Origin: JBEIHX01 sp040381075
Lineage (GTDB): Bacteria; Pseudomonadota; Alphaproteobacteria; Caulobacterales; Aquidulcibacteraceae
Reading direction: 5' to 3'
Length of the DNA: 64,000 nucleotides
Assembly (NCBI GenBank): GCA_040381075.1
Contig: JBEIHX010000017.1
Location: forward strand, 1 to 64,000
In this document: positions 26,114 through 38,051 of the stretch, piece by piece
Position numbering within the stretch: position 1 is the stretch's first letter
Layout of the letters: every line of letters starts with the position of its first letter
The notes under the pieces: generated by a model
Databases searched by the model: none
What the model was told of the DNA's origin: nothing
What the model saw: the letters and a program-made list of their open reading frames with translations, nothing else
Made by a program: the position numbers and the translations under genes

Positions 26114-27160
26114 TCAGGCCGGATCGTTCAGATCATATCTCATGATGCGTCCATGCATGCCATCCCGGTCGCGCTCCAGCGCGTACACGTCGCCCTGCGG
26201 ACCAGGGGTGAGAACAGCCGCTATGGCCGCCAGATCAGCCTGCCCCAGAACGACTTTTTCGATGTCGAGCGTCGGATCCAAATGGCCCGCATGGCGGGCT
26301 CCGATGATGACGCCAGTGACGCCGGGCTGATCAAGCACCCAGCGCGCGGCGACTGCGGCGATGCGCACCGCATGTCTGCGGGCGACCGCATCCAGCACCC
26401 GCATGAGCGCCTGGAAGGCGTCCCAGCCGCCATACTCCTCGATGATGAGACGGTACTTGATCAGGCCGCGGTTGGTGAGCTCTGGTCCGGGATCCGGCGC
26501 GCCCAGCCAGCGTTCGGAAAAGAACCCCCCGGCAAGCGCGCCGTAGCACAGGAGGCGTGCGCCGTGTCGCGCCGCCATCTGCGTGAACGTCCCGGCTGGC
26601 CGACGATCCAGCAGTGAATACTGCACCTGCACGCTGGCGAGGGGCACACCTGCGGCCGCGAGCCCTGCAACATGAGCCGCATCGAAATTTGTCCCGCCAA
26701 CAAGCTCGATCTTTCCGGCGTCCTGGAGGCTCTTGAGATGTCCGGCCGTCTCCAACAGCAGAGGTTGCGCATAGTCCCACCAATGGAACTGCACGAGGTC
26801 AAGCCTGTCTGCGCCAAGCCGCATCAGTGAACGATAAATGATGCGCTCGACATCGCTGCGACCGATGCGGGACAATTGATTGAGATCCGGCACAAACTTC
26901 GTATGCACCTTGAGCTGCGCGAGCGCATCGCCGCCGCGCACATTCGCAAGATGGCGTCGGAACGCGCCGATCATTTCCTCCACGCCGGTATAGATGTCCG
27001 CGCAGTCAAGCGTTGTCACTCCGGCGTCAAAATAGGCCAGAAAGCCATCATTGAGCTGCGTGACGTCGACGGGGCCATGTCCGCCCGCAAGTTGCCAGCC
27101 GCCGCGAATGAGGCGCGAGATCTCGTACCCAGGCGCAAGAAGAACACGAGTTACGGACAT
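26114..27160 (-). CDS. Aldo/keto reductase family oxidoreductase
   Basis: The TIM-barrel NADPH-dependent oxidoreductase is about 348 residues long. The catalytic tetrad is visible: Asp and Tyr in LDCADIYTG, Lys in VHTKFVPD and His in LVQFHWWD. The cofactor-binding end includes GVIIGARH. The ATG at 27160 has GGAGG about 10 nt upstream. An alternative ATG at 27181 overlaps the stop of the preceding gene as TGATG and would add 7 residues. It follows a TIGR04076 gene closely in the same direction, so the pair is probably co-expressed. The substrate is unknown. Confidence 0.9.
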   Translation of the reverse strand: MSVTRVLLAPGYEISRLIRGGWQLAGGHGPVDVTQLNDGFLAYFDAGVTTLDCADIYTGVEEMIGAFRRHLANVRGGDALAQLKVHTKFVPDLNQLSRIGRSDVERIIYRSLMRLGADRLDLVQFHWWDYAQPLLLETAGHLKSLQDAGKIELVGGTNFDAAHVAGLAAAGVPLASVQVQYSLLDRRPAGTFTQMAARHGARLLCYGALAGGFFSERWLGAPDPGPELTNRGLIKYRLIIEEYGGWDAFQALMRVLDAVARRHAVRIAAVAARWVLDQPGVTGVIIGARHAGHLDPTLDIEKVVLGQADLAAIAAVLTPGPQGDVYALERDRDGMHGRIMRYDLNDPA

Positions 27161-27180
27161 TGGCGCCCCACCTCCAGGCA

Positions 27181-27525
27181 TCAGTCAGGCTTCGTGGTGG
27201 CCGTGGTGTCAGCGCGCCGGAACCGACGTTTTCCGAGCCGCGTGATGCGCAGGCGCGACGGACAGTTGGGATCCGGGCAGGCGACTTCGGCATCACTCTC
27301 CATCCAGTCATTCGGATCGCAGACGCGCTGCTTGGCGGCGAGCAGAGGCAAGACCGCCGCCAGCGAGTAGAGCGAAAAACCCTGATCCGGCGGCAGGTGG
27401 ATCAATTCGCCGCGCACCTCGAACCAATCTCCCGGCTGGGCGGAGCACCACAGTTTTGCGCCCGGCGGCGCCACCACCTCGACCCGGAGGTCGTAAAGCT
27501 CGAAACTGTCATCGTCATCGGCCAT
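27181..27525 (-). CDS. TIGR04076 family protein
   Basis: The protein is about 114 residues from the chosen ATG at 27525 (MADDDDSFELYDL); the reading frame is open to 27612. The family pattern is clear: YDLRVEVVAPPGA, GDWFEVRGELIHLPPDQGF, LPLLAAKQR, DWMESDAEVACPDPNC. The CPDPNC motif and paired acidic residues are typical of the family. The biochemical function is unknown. It is directly upstream of the aldo/keto reductase, and in my recollection these two families are often neighbours. No clear ribosome-binding site was found, so the start is uncertain. Confidence 0.8.
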   Translation of the reverse strand: MADDDDSFELYDLRVEVVAPPGAKLWCSAQPGDWFEVRGELIHLPPDQGFSLYSLAAVLPLLAAKQRVCDPNDWMESDAEVACPDPNCPSRLRITRLGKRRFRRADTTATTKPD

Positions 27526-29114
27526 CTGCGGGCTTGTGAACCAAATACGCGCGACGCGCCAGCGGTGCTGCGCGCGACGCGCCCCGGCGCCGACGGGTGC
27601 GCCGCCCTGCATTGCCCCCCAAACCGATGACCCGGACGGACATCTTGGGCCCGGGATTTTGGGCCCGGGATCTTGGGCCCGGGATCTTGGGCCCGAGGTC
27701 TCCGGCCGAGTGGCGGCAGACGCCAGACGTCGTCCATCCTCAACCGATCCAGCGCTCCTGGCGCTGCAGGCGGCAGATCGTCATGGGACGCAACCCGGCA
27801 ATGCTGTCCGGCGCGAGTCGCGTGGCGAACATCGACCCGTCACACGCACGGCAAAACTCGCCGCCTCAGCCGTCAAGCGCACTCTGCTTCGCCTCGGCCT
27901 TCATCACAAAGATCTGGATCACGCGAACCGGGGCTGCGAGCGGCGCGAGCGCACGACCTGAAAAAGTTTGACGGCGGGCAGCCAGGTCAGGGCAGGCGCC
28001 GGCGCCCGCCGCGACGCGCACCAGCCGCGGCGACCGCGGCCGGTGTCGGTCGGGTCACCTTTGCTGGCGCCCCAGTCGCCCGAACTGCGGTGACCTAAAC
28101 TCCAGTGACCGGGAGCTCCAGGGGCTCAGATCCCAGCCGGGCGGGCTTTCATCCCGGGGATCATTTTCACAGGAGCAAGCCGCGCCCAGAGATGCCTGCG
28201 AACAGGCTGTCCGGTGATCACCATGCAGGGCGCGTCGCTGGCGTGCAGAAACCGCCACAGGACGCAGGTCATGGGCAAAATATCATGAGCGGTCCGTGCG
28301 CCAGACCTCAAGCTGCTCGGCGTCGAGTGTCGGGTCGCATCCGTCCGCGACGCTGACAGGCTCGTCGACCTTCCGTCGGATCCGGCGGTGTCTGCACCCA
28401 TCTGCGATCTTCCGCAGTCCATAGATCGGACGGGCTTGCGGGCCTGGATCGAGGGCGCAACGCGCAGGCAGGACCCGCGGAGAAGCGCTGCTGACGCTGA
28501 GCCTTGATGACGCTGGATGCCCCCGGGGCAATTCCTGTGTCAGCGCCTGGCCTGAGCGATCAGCCGCCGAGATCGCACGCGCCCGGCGTGGGCAGCGCCA
28601 GACCAGGGGGCGCGGCGCATCCGGCGCGGCGCGAAGCTTCGAATGGATGTCAGGGGTGCTGGGGTGCGGCTGTTCTGCGGCGCCGCGGCGCTCAACAACC
28701 CGCGCCCTGCCCGTGTCATCGGGGGCGGTGTTCCTGCGACGAGAGAACGCCACTGCGTGCGACCCGACGGCTCCGTGCGACGATCCCGAAACTGGGAGAT
28801 GACGCGCCATGACTTGCGGGCGCGCAGGGACCCGAGCGAGGCCTCGCCCGCGGGCGTCACTGCACTGCGTCACCCATATCCGGTGCAGGCCGGCGACAGG
28901 AACACGCCACGGCGCCTCCATAAGCGACCTGTGACCCGGCGCGGGCCGGGCGGCGCATCGCCCAGTCCGTCTGACGGCGCCGGACCTGCGAACCGCGGCG
29001 CGCCCTCCGCAGGACCATCGGCCGGCGCAGCGGCGCCCCGGATTTGCCCCCGGGCGCAATTTCATCTAGGCAGCGCGCGTCCCGCAGGTCGCGGGGCGCG
29101 ACGGCGGATGGTCC
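27526..29114. other. Gene-poor stretch of ~1.6 kb
   Basis: Reading frames here have shadow-like composition (Arg, Pro, Ala, Gly), and I cannot support a gene. It contains the 14-bp tandem array at 27644. A minus-strand reading around 28283-28420 (VDEPVSVADGCDPTLDAEQL) looks mildly gene-like and could be a remnant. No RNA gene was recognised. Confidence 0.4.
27644..27699. repeat. Tandem repeat, 14-bp unit x4
   Basis: There are four nearly perfect copies of CTTGGGCCCGGGAT. Each unit contains the palindrome GGGCCC. They lie upstream of the TIGR04076 gene on its promoter side. Confidence 0.9.
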
Positions 29115-29726
29115 ATGGCGGTTCAATTTCATCGCGGCGATCTCGCCGCCGGCGTGTCGTTTCGAGGCAGCGTGGCCGTGGACACCGAAACCATGGGCCT
29201 GAACCTGATGCGCGACCATCTGTGCGTGGTCCAGGTGTCGGCGGGAGACGGCGTCGCGCATGTCGTGCAGCTTGAGCGCAGCTATGACTGCCCCCGGCTC
29301 AAGGCGCTGCTTGCAGACCCGGACGTCATGAAAATCCTGCACTTCGCCCGTTTTGACATAGCCATGGTCAAGCGCCATCTGGGCGTCTCGATGGCCCCGG
29401 TCTATTGCACAAAGATCGCGTCGAAACTGACTCGCACCTACACCGACCGCCACGGCCTCAAGGACCTCCTCAAGGAGACCCTGGGGGTGGAAATCTCCAA
29501 GCAACAGCAAAGCTCAGACTGGGGCGCGGCGGTGCTGAGCGAGGCTCAGCTGAACTACGCCGCCTCGGACGTGCTGCACCTGCATGCGCTCAAATCCCAC
29601 CTGGATGGCGTCCTCGACCGCGAAGGCCGCGCCGCGGTGGCGCAGGCCTGCTTCGACTTCCTCCCGGCGCGGGCGGATCTCGATCTCCTGGGCTACGGCG
29701 AAGACGACATTTTCGCGCACGCCTGA
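29115..29726 (+). CDS. Ribonuclease D-like 3'-5' exonuclease (short alphaproteobacterial type)
   Basis: The 203-residue DnaQ-fold exonuclease has exo I VAVDTETMGL (DxE), exo II HFARFDIAMV with Asp, and exo III YAASDVLHLHAL (YxxxD-type). It lacks the HRDC domains of E. coli RNase D, as expected for the short alphaproteobacterial form. It should trim the 3' ends of structured RNAs in the cytoplasm. GGATGG precedes the ATG. It stands alone, with a small secreted-protein gene 115 bp downstream. Confidence 0.9.
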   Translation: MAVQFHRGDLAAGVSFRGSVAVDTETMGLNLMRDHLCVVQVSAGDGVAHVVQLERSYDCPRLKALLADPDVMKILHFARFDIAMVKRHLGVSMAPVYCTKIASKLTRTYTDRHGLKDLLKETLGVEISKQQQSSDWGAAVLSEAQLNYAASDVLHLHALKSHLDGVLDREGRAAVAQACFDFLPARADLDLLGYGEDDIFAHA

Positions 29727-29841
29727 GACCGTTCTCCCCCGGCAGGTGTCACACACCGTCCCTGATCGCTTCGGGCGCGCAACGGCTTGGCGGGCGGTCC
29801 GGCTGCGCTGCAAGGTGCGCCCGGTCAGTCGGGAGCCCGCC

Positions 29842-30186
29842 ATGTCCGCATGCTGCCTTGTCGCAACCGCCGCACTGCTCGTGATGGGCGGCGAGCTTGC
29901 GCGCGAGCGTCCCAGCGCTCAGCCTGTCGCCCAGAACCCTGTGTCCATGCACCCGGCGCCCGCACGCCCTGACCACCTGCACCCTGCCGGCGCTTATGGC
30001 GCAGGGGCCGCGCATCCGAACTGCATATCGCTGCCCGAAAGCTTCTTCACCGGCCGCCTCTCGGGCGGGGTCGGCTACGGGCCCGCGCCGGGCTCCCACA
30101 CACGCACGCGTATCTGGGTCATGAGGCGGGCGCCCGCAGGCGGCGCGGGCGGCCCCGATGGACGCGGCCCGCATCGGCGCAACTGA
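29842..30186 (+). CDS. Small hypothetical exported protein
   Basis: The 114-residue ORF starts at an ATG with GGGAG 6-7 nt upstream. The N-terminus MSACCLVATAALLVMGGELA resembles a signal sequence or membrane anchor. A His/Pro/Ala-rich segment follows, then a better-structured part with CISLPESFFTGRLSGGVGYG, and a Gly/Arg/Pro-rich end. I do not recognise the family. The structured core and ribosome-binding site favour a real gene, but the composition near the end is poor evidence. Confidence 0.5.
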   Translation: MSACCLVATAALLVMGGELARERPSAQPVAQNPVSMHPAPARPDHLHPAGAYGAGAAHPNCISLPESFFTGRLSGGVGYGPAPGSHTRTRIWVMRRAPAGGAGGPDGRGPHRRN

Positions 30187-30240
30187 CGCCTGCGCGACCA
30201 TGGCGGATGCAGATGCCACGTGACCAAGGCGACCGCGCGG

Positions 30241-32943
<2,703 letters not shown>

Positions 32944-33062
32944 GTTGCGGCGATCCCTTTGGTTCGCCGGCCCTTTCTGGGGGGCGCGGCCTGCGGTTTG
33001 AGGTGCGCCGGCTGCATAGCGGGCTTCGCGCTTCGGCACAACGCCGCCGCTCCCGCCCATGG

Positions 33063-34655
33063 TTACGGCCCCAGCAGACGCTCCAGAACCGCCAGATGGT
33101 CCGCCTCGGCGGCGGGCTTGTCCCAGCGAATCCGGTGGATGCGCGGAAATCGCATCGCCACGCCGGATTTGTGGCGCGCCGAGCGATTCAGCCCCTCGAA
33201 GGCGATCTCCAGCACCAGGCCGAAATCCGCCCCCGCGCGCACCGCGCGCACCGGCCCGAAGCGCTCGACCGTGTGTTCGCGCACGAACCGGTCCAGCGCC
33301 TTGAGCTCTTCATCCGTGAAGCCGGAATAGGCCTTGCCGACGGGCGCAAGCTCCAGGCCCGCCGCGCCCTCGCGCCATGCGCCGAAGGTGAAATCAGAGT
33401 AGAAGCTCGACCGCCTGCCATGACCGCGCTGGGCGTACATCAGCACGCAGTCGGCCAGGAATGGATCGCGCTTCCACTTGAACCACGGCCCCTTCGGCCT
33501 GCCTGCCTCATAAACGCTGTCCCAGCGCTTCAGCATGACGCCTTCGACAGCGGGGTCCGGCGGCGCGCTGCGCAGGCGCTGCAGCTCGTCCCAATCGGCG
33601 AAGGCCACGAGCGGCGACAGATCGATGCGCGGCGAACCGGCGGCGGCAAGATAGGCCGCCAGACGCGCACGTCGCTCCCGAAACGCCAGGGCGCGCAGAT
33701 CCGCGCCAGCCTCGGCAAGCAGATCATAGGCCCGGATATGACCGGGAAATTTCTCCATCAGTCTTGCGTCGACCTGCTTGCGGTTCAGCCGCTGCTGCAG
33801 ATCGGCGAAAGCAGCCGCCCGCCCGTCCCGCAGGACAAGCAATTCCCCATCGACCACCGCGTCCGGGCCGAGCGCTGCAGCCACGTCGGGAAACGCAGCC
33901 GTGATATCTTCGCCCGCCCGCGTGTAAAGCCGCCGCTGCGATCCGGCGCTGACCGCCTGAACCCGGACGCCATCCCACTTCCACTCCGCGCCAAAGGCGT
34001 CGGGCCGCAGCGCGACAAGATCCGCCTCATCAAGCGGTTGGGCCAGCATGACCGGGCGGAAGCCTGCGCCATCGCGCGCCTCCGGTCGCGGCCCCCGCCC
34101 CTCCAGCCAGGCAAAGAGCGCCAGATAAGGCGGACTGAGCCCATGCCAGATCTCCTCAACGGCGCTGACCTCCGCGCCGGCGAGATCCGCCGCCGCCTGT
34201 TTGGCCAGGCGCGCCGAGACGCCAATCCGCAAGCCGCCGGTGACCAGTTTCAGGAGCGCCCAGCGCCCGGTTGCATCAAGTCCATCAAGCCAGCGCTCCA
34301 GGCGCTCGCCAGCCTTGGCCCTGGGGCCATCCGAGAGACCTTCGACAACTTCCGTCAGGCTCGGGGCCCGATTGACGCCGTGACGCTGCGGCCAGATCAG
34401 CGCGACCGTCTCAGCCAGGTCGCCGACATAGTCGTAGGACAGCGCGAACAGCTCTGGGTCGGTGCGCTCGGCGGCGAGCGAGCGGATGAGCGCAGGCTTG
34501 GCCGCGGGGAGGTCCAGCTCCCCCGTCAACGCAGCAAGGGCGTACCCGCGTTCCGGATCCGGCGCCGCGCGCAGGTAGTCGCTGACCAGGCGCAGCTTCA
34601 TGCTGCGCTGAGGGGTCAACACCAGGCGGTCGAGAAGCGCGGCGAAGGCCTGCAT
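33063..34655 (-). CDS. ATP-dependent DNA ligase
   Basis: The 530-residue ligase has an N-terminal DNA-binding helical domain (1-200). The adenylation domain contains the nucleotidyl-transferase motif AEWKWDGVR (Lys near 226), DGELLVLR and VEGVMLKRWDS. The OB-fold end has GPWFKWKRDPF and KSGVAMRFPRIHRIRWDKP. It seals nicks using ATP and is a repair-type second ligase beside the essential NAD-dependent enzyme of bacteria. In other bacteria it is often grouped with a DEXH helicase, a nuclease and a phosphoesterase, which are absent here. It starts 8 bp after the nudC stop, in an operon with nudC and DUF1993. Confidence 0.93.
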   Translation of the reverse strand: MQAFAALLDRLVLTPQRSMKLRLVSDYLRAAPDPERGYALAALTGELDLPAAKPALIRSLAAERTDPELFALSYDYVGDLAETVALIWPQRHGVNRAPSLTEVVEGLSDGPRAKAGERLERWLDGLDATGRWALLKLVTGGLRIGVSARLAKQAAADLAGAEVSAVEEIWHGLSPPYLALFAWLEGRGPRPEARDGAGFRPVMLAQPLDEADLVALRPDAFGAEWKWDGVRVQAVSAGSQRRLYTRAGEDITAAFPDVAAALGPDAVVDGELLVLRDGRAAAFADLQQRLNRKQVDARLMEKFPGHIRAYDLLAEAGADLRALAFRERRARLAAYLAAAGSPRIDLSPLVAFADWDELQRLRSAPPDPAVEGVMLKRWDSVYEAGRPKGPWFKWKRDPFLADCVLMYAQRGHGRRSSFYSDFTFGAWREGAAGLELAPVGKAYSGFTDEELKALDRFVREHTVERFGPVRAVRAGADFGLVLEIAFEGLNRSARHKSGVAMRFPRIHRIRWDKPAAEADHLAVLERLLGP

Positions 34656-34663
34656 GGGTCAGG

Positions 34664-35590
34664 TCAGCGACCCTCCACCCAGGCTCTCAGGATCTGGTGC
34701 GCGATCGCCATGCGGGGCGGCGAGACGATCTCGGGATGACGCCCGTCCAGCACCTCCGCCGCCTCGGTTCTGGTCAGCCAACGGACCTCGTCGATCTCAT
34801 CGCCATCAGGATCGACATCGAGGCTGTCGGTCTCAGCCAGAAGGCCGAACATCAGGGAGGAAGGATAGGGCCACGGCTGCGCAAACAGGTAGCGCACATT
34901 GCAGACGCTGACGCGCACGCCCGCTTCTTCCTGAAGTTCGCGCACGCAGGCCTCCTCCACCGTCTCGCCCGGCTCCACGAAGCCTGCAAGGGCGGAGTAA
35001 AATCGCGCAGGCCATGCCTTCTGGCGGCCAAGCAGACACCTGTCGCCATGCGTCGCCAGCATGATGGCGACCGGGTCTGTGCGTGGAAAATGCTCTGCGC
35101 CGCAGGCGGCGCACCGGCGCTTCCAGCCCGCATCGGCCAGCGTAGCCGCCCCCCCGCAGGCCGCGCAGTGCCCATGCCGGCGATGCCAGTCCAGCACCGA
35201 CTTTGCAGACGCCAGAATCGAGGCCTCCTCCGCGCTCAGATCAAGCGCAGCGGCGCGCAGTTCCTCGAATGCGCCCAGGCCCTCAATCGGCGAGCCCTCG
35301 AGCTCAAAGCGCTCGTCAAGATCGAGCGCGAAATGGGGTTCGCCCCGGGCAAGGCCGAGAAAGGCCCAGGCGCGCCCGGGCGGGGCCAGCGCAAAGGCCG
35401 CCGGACCGAGCCAGACAACCTCCTTGGGCCCGCGGCGCGGTCCGGCGAGCAACGGCTGATTGGCCCTGAAGAGGACGACGCGCGCAGACGGATCGGTCTT
35501 CGCTGCCGCAATGAACGCGTCGTCGGCCCGCCGCTGAGACGCGCGGTCGAGGGGGTTGCCGGCAAATGTGTTCGGATTGACGAGGCCCAT
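34664..35590 (-). CDS. nudC: NAD(+) diphosphatase / RNA deNADding Nudix hydrolase NudC
   Basis: The 308-residue protein has a Nudix-like N-terminal domain and a zinc ribbon with paired CAAC motifs (HCAACGG and RCAACGAEHFPRTDP). The catalytic Nudix box GFVEPGETVEEACVRELQEE spans about 202-221 with the required Glu residues. The NudC-specific AQPWPYPSSLM (SQPWPFP-type) motif follows. The family hydrolyses NAD(H) to NMN and AMP and removes NAD caps from RNA 5' ends. The gene lies between DUF1993 (2-bp gap) and the DNA ligase (8-bp gap). Note the functional echo: NMN is also a product of NAD-dependent ligase action. Confidence 0.94.
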   Translation of the reverse strand: MGLVNPNTFAGNPLDRASQRRADDAFIAAAKTDPSARVVLFRANQPLLAGPRRGPKEVVWLGPAAFALAPPGRAWAFLGLARGEPHFALDLDERFELEGSPIEGLGAFEELRAAALDLSAEEASILASAKSVLDWHRRHGHCAACGGAATLADAGWKRRCAACGAEHFPRTDPVAIMLATHGDRCLLGRQKAWPARFYSALAGFVEPGETVEEACVRELQEEAGVRVSVCNVRYLFAQPWPYPSSLMFGLLAETDSLDVDPDGDEIDEVRWLTRTEAAEVLDGRHPEIVSPPRMAIAHQILRAWVEGR

Positions 35591-35592
35591 CC

Positions 35593-36099
35593 TCAGCCGC
35601 GACCGAAGAAGTCGCCCTTGCCAAGCGGCACGCCGTTGTGACGCAGGATGGCGTAGGCCATCGAAAGGTGGAAAAAGAAGTTCGGCGCGGCAAAGTTCGC
35701 GTAATAGGCTGCGCCCGGCATCTGCATCTCCCCACTGGGCAGTTTGAGCGTGATGATCCGCGCGCCGCCCTCCTCCACAGCATCGGCCGCCTGCGCGGCA
35801 ACCACTGCGCGCGCCTTTGCGATGCGCGCCTGCAGATCGGCGAAGGTCTGTTCATCATCAGGGTGACTTGGCGCCTCCACGCCGGCGAGCCGGCACATCG
35901 TGGTCTTTGCGAAGTCACACGCCACCTGAACCTGCTTCGTCAGATGAAACATATCCGGGGCGAGACGCGCTTTCAGGAGCGCCTCCGGATCGATATTCCT
36001 GGCGGCGGCGTGCGCCTCGGCCTTGCGCAGCACATGCGCAAGGGAATCCAGAAAACTCAGAAATGTCGGCGCGGCCAGGCCATACAAGCTGACGGTCAT
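35593..36099 (-). CDS. DUF1993 family protein
   Basis: The 168-residue protein has the DUF1993 pattern: SLYGLAAPTFLSFLDSLAHVL near the start, DMFHLTKQVQVACDFAK, and the C-terminal YYANFAAPNFFFHLSMAYAI and GVPLGKGDFFGR. It has a DinB-like four-helix form and its biochemical role is unknown. The ATG at 36099 has AAGGAG 7 nt upstream. Longer readings to 36156 are unlikely. It is the first gene of the DUF1993-nudC-ligase operon. Confidence 0.88.
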   Translation of the reverse strand: MTVSLYGLAAPTFLSFLDSLAHVLRKAEAHAAARNIDPEALLKARLAPDMFHLTKQVQVACDFAKTTMCRLAGVEAPSHPDDEQTFADLQARIAKARAVVAAQAADAVEEGGARIITLKLPSGEMQMPGAAYYANFAAPNFFFHLSMAYAILRHNGVPLGKGDFFGRG

Positions 36100-36347
36100 C
36101 GCTGTCTCCTTCGGTCGGGCTGAGCTACGCCGCCTTGCCTCCAGCTGCAAGCGCAAGCCTGCGCAGCCGCATCGGGCGGGCGCGCTTGCCGCGCCCGAGC
36201 GGCGTAGGCATGATCCCTGCGCGTGTGCGCGCAGGCCATGGCGCCACGTCTTGGCGGCAGGCCCTGGCAGCAGGCCCTGGCCGAATGGGGTCTGGCCGCC
36301 CAGGCAGGCGTCGCGGGCAAGCCGCGCAGGCAGGCGGAGAGACGTTC

Positions 36348-36701
36348 ATGACAGGCGAAGCGTACGACGTCCTCGCACGGTTCTGGGCGATCCAGGACGC
36401 GCGCGATTACACAGCGCTCGTCGACCTCTTCGCCGACGATGCGGTGCTGGAGGATCCAGTCTACGGAACCTTCCACGGCCGCGCGGCCATCAACGGCTTC
36501 ATGACCCGGATGAACGCAGAGATGACGAGGCGCGGCGTGACGTTTGACCTTCTGGAACTCGTTGGCGACCATGCAACCGCCTGGGCGCAGTGGGTCGCGC
36601 GAACGCCGGCGGGCGACCGGCGCGGCTGCGGCGTCTACAAGGTGCGCGCCGGCCGGATTACCTATTATCGCGACTTCATGGACCCGCCGGCGACACGATG
36701 A
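36348..36701 (+). CDS. NTF2-like / SnoaL-like nuclear-transport-factor-2 fold protein
   Basis: The 117-residue protein has the cone-shaped NTF2-like fold: LARFWAIQDARDYTALVDLF, DDAVLEDPVYGTFHGRAAIN, and the terminal VYKVRAGRITYYRDFMDP. These proteins are small-molecule isomerases, dehydratases or ligand-binding proteins. The pocket Asp and His residues are suggestive, but the substrate cannot be told. GGAGA lies about 8 nt before the ATG. It stands alone, divergent from the DUF1993 operon and convergent with purA. Confidence 0.85.
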   Translation: MTGEAYDVLARFWAIQDARDYTALVDLFADDAVLEDPVYGTFHGRAAINGFMTRMNAEMTRRGVTFDLLELVGDHATAWAQWVARTPAGDRRGCGVYKVRAGRITYYRDFMDPPATR

Positions 36702-36743
36702 GCCGCCTCCGGCGCCGGTCGGCAGGCCGCCATCACCCCGCCG

Positions 36744-38033
36744 TCACGCTGCGAAGGGATCGCGCATCAGGATGGTGTCGTCACGCTCCGGGCTGGTCGA
36801 CAGCAGCACAACCGGCGCGCCCATCAATTCCTCAAGGCGCTTGACGTATTTGATCGCGTTCGCCGGAAGATCCTTCCAGCTGCGCGCCCCGGCGGTCGAC
36901 CCCTGCCAGCCTTCCATCGTCTCATAGACCGGCGTCAGACCCGCCTGGTCCTTCTGGCCGGCAGGCAGATGGTCGATCGGCGCTCCATGCAACAGGTAGC
37001 CGACGCAGATGTTCAATTCCGCAAAGCCATCCAGGACGTCGAGCTTGGTCAGGGCGACGCCGTCCGCGCCTGACAGGGCCAGGGTCTGACGCGCCAGGAC
37101 AGCGTCGAACCAGCCGCATCGCCGCGCCCGCCCGGTGACCGTGCCGAACTCGCGCCCGCGTTCGCCGATCCGCCTGCCGACGGCGTCCGTCAGTTCCGTC
37201 GGAAATGGCCCCATGCCCACCCGGGTCGTGTAGGCCTTGACGATCGCCAGAACGTAATCGATCGCCTTGGGCCCGACGCCGGCCCCAGCTGCGGCCTGCC
37301 CCGCAAGCGTGTTGGAACTCGTCACGTACGGATAGGTGCCGTGGTCGACATCCAAGAGGGCGCCCTGGGCGCCCTCGAACAAAATCCGCACATTGCTGCG
37401 GCGCGCCGCGTCCAGGAGCCGCCAGACCGGTCGCGCAAAGGGCAGGATCCTCGGCGCAACCGCCAGGAGTTCGGCCTTGAGTGCAGCCCCGTCCGCCTCA
37501 GGCAGATCAAGTCCGCGCCGCAGGGCGTTGTGATGGGCGAGCAGGCGCGGCAGCTTTGCCTCGATCGCCTCAGGGTCCGCCAGATCCGCAACGCGGATCG
37601 CCCGCCGGCCGACCTTGTCCTCATAGGCCGGGCCAATGCCGCGGCCGGTCGTGCCGATCCTGGCGTCGCCGGCCTGCGCCTCGCGCGCGCCGTCGAGATC
37701 GCGGTGGATCGGCAGGATCAGGCACGCATTGTCCGCCACCGCCAGAATGTCCGGCGTGATTGCCACACCCTGGCCAGACACGCGGGTGATCTCATCAAGA
37801 AGGGCCCACGGGTCGACGACAACGCCCGACCCGATCACCGACGTCTTCGACTGCACCACGCCAGAGGGCAGCAGCGACAACTTGTAGGTGTGGTCGCCGA
37901 CCACGAGCGTGTGGCCGGCGTTATGTCCGCCCTGGAAGCGGACGACCATATCCGCCCGGTTGCACAGCCAGTCGACAATCTTTCCTTTGCCCTCGTCGCC
38001 CCACTGGGCCCCGACGACCACCACGCTCGGCAT
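36744..38033 (-). CDS. purA: Adenylosuccinate synthetase
   Basis: The 429-residue enzyme converts IMP plus aspartate plus GTP to adenylosuccinate, the first committed step to AMP. It begins VVVVGAQWGDEGKGKIVDWL, the GTP-binding signature with the catalytic Asp. The QGGHNAGHTLV His motif, the GTTGRGIGPAYEDKVGR loop and the C-terminal GAP-like STSPERDDT are present. The length is normal. It is 18 bp downstream of the PagL-like gene in the same orientation. Confidence 0.97.
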   Translation of the reverse strand: MPSVVVVGAQWGDEGKGKIVDWLCNRADMVVRFQGGHNAGHTLVVGDHTYKLSLLPSGVVQSKTSVIGSGVVVDPWALLDEITRVSGQGVAITPDILAVADNACLILPIHRDLDGAREAQAGDARIGTTGRGIGPAYEDKVGRRAIRVADLADPEAIEAKLPRLLAHHNALRRGLDLPEADGAALKAELLAVAPRILPFARPVWRLLDAARRSNVRILFEGAQGALLDVDHGTYPYVTSSNTLAGQAAAGAGVGPKAIDYVLAIVKAYTTRVGMGPFPTELTDAVGRRIGERGREFGTVTGRARRCGWFDAVLARQTLALSGADGVALTKLDVLDGFAELNICVGYLLHGAPIDHLPAGQKDQAGLTPVYETMEGWQGSTAGARSWKDLPANAIKYVKRLEELMGAPVVLLSTSPERDDTILMRDPFAA

Positions 38034-38051
38034 GACATTCGCCCCGCTTCG

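Noticed and set aside
28283..29065. Minus-strand 260-codon open frame
   Set aside because: Arg/Pro/Ala-rich with no motif or ribosome-binding site; it runs across low-quality composition and is not supported as a gene.
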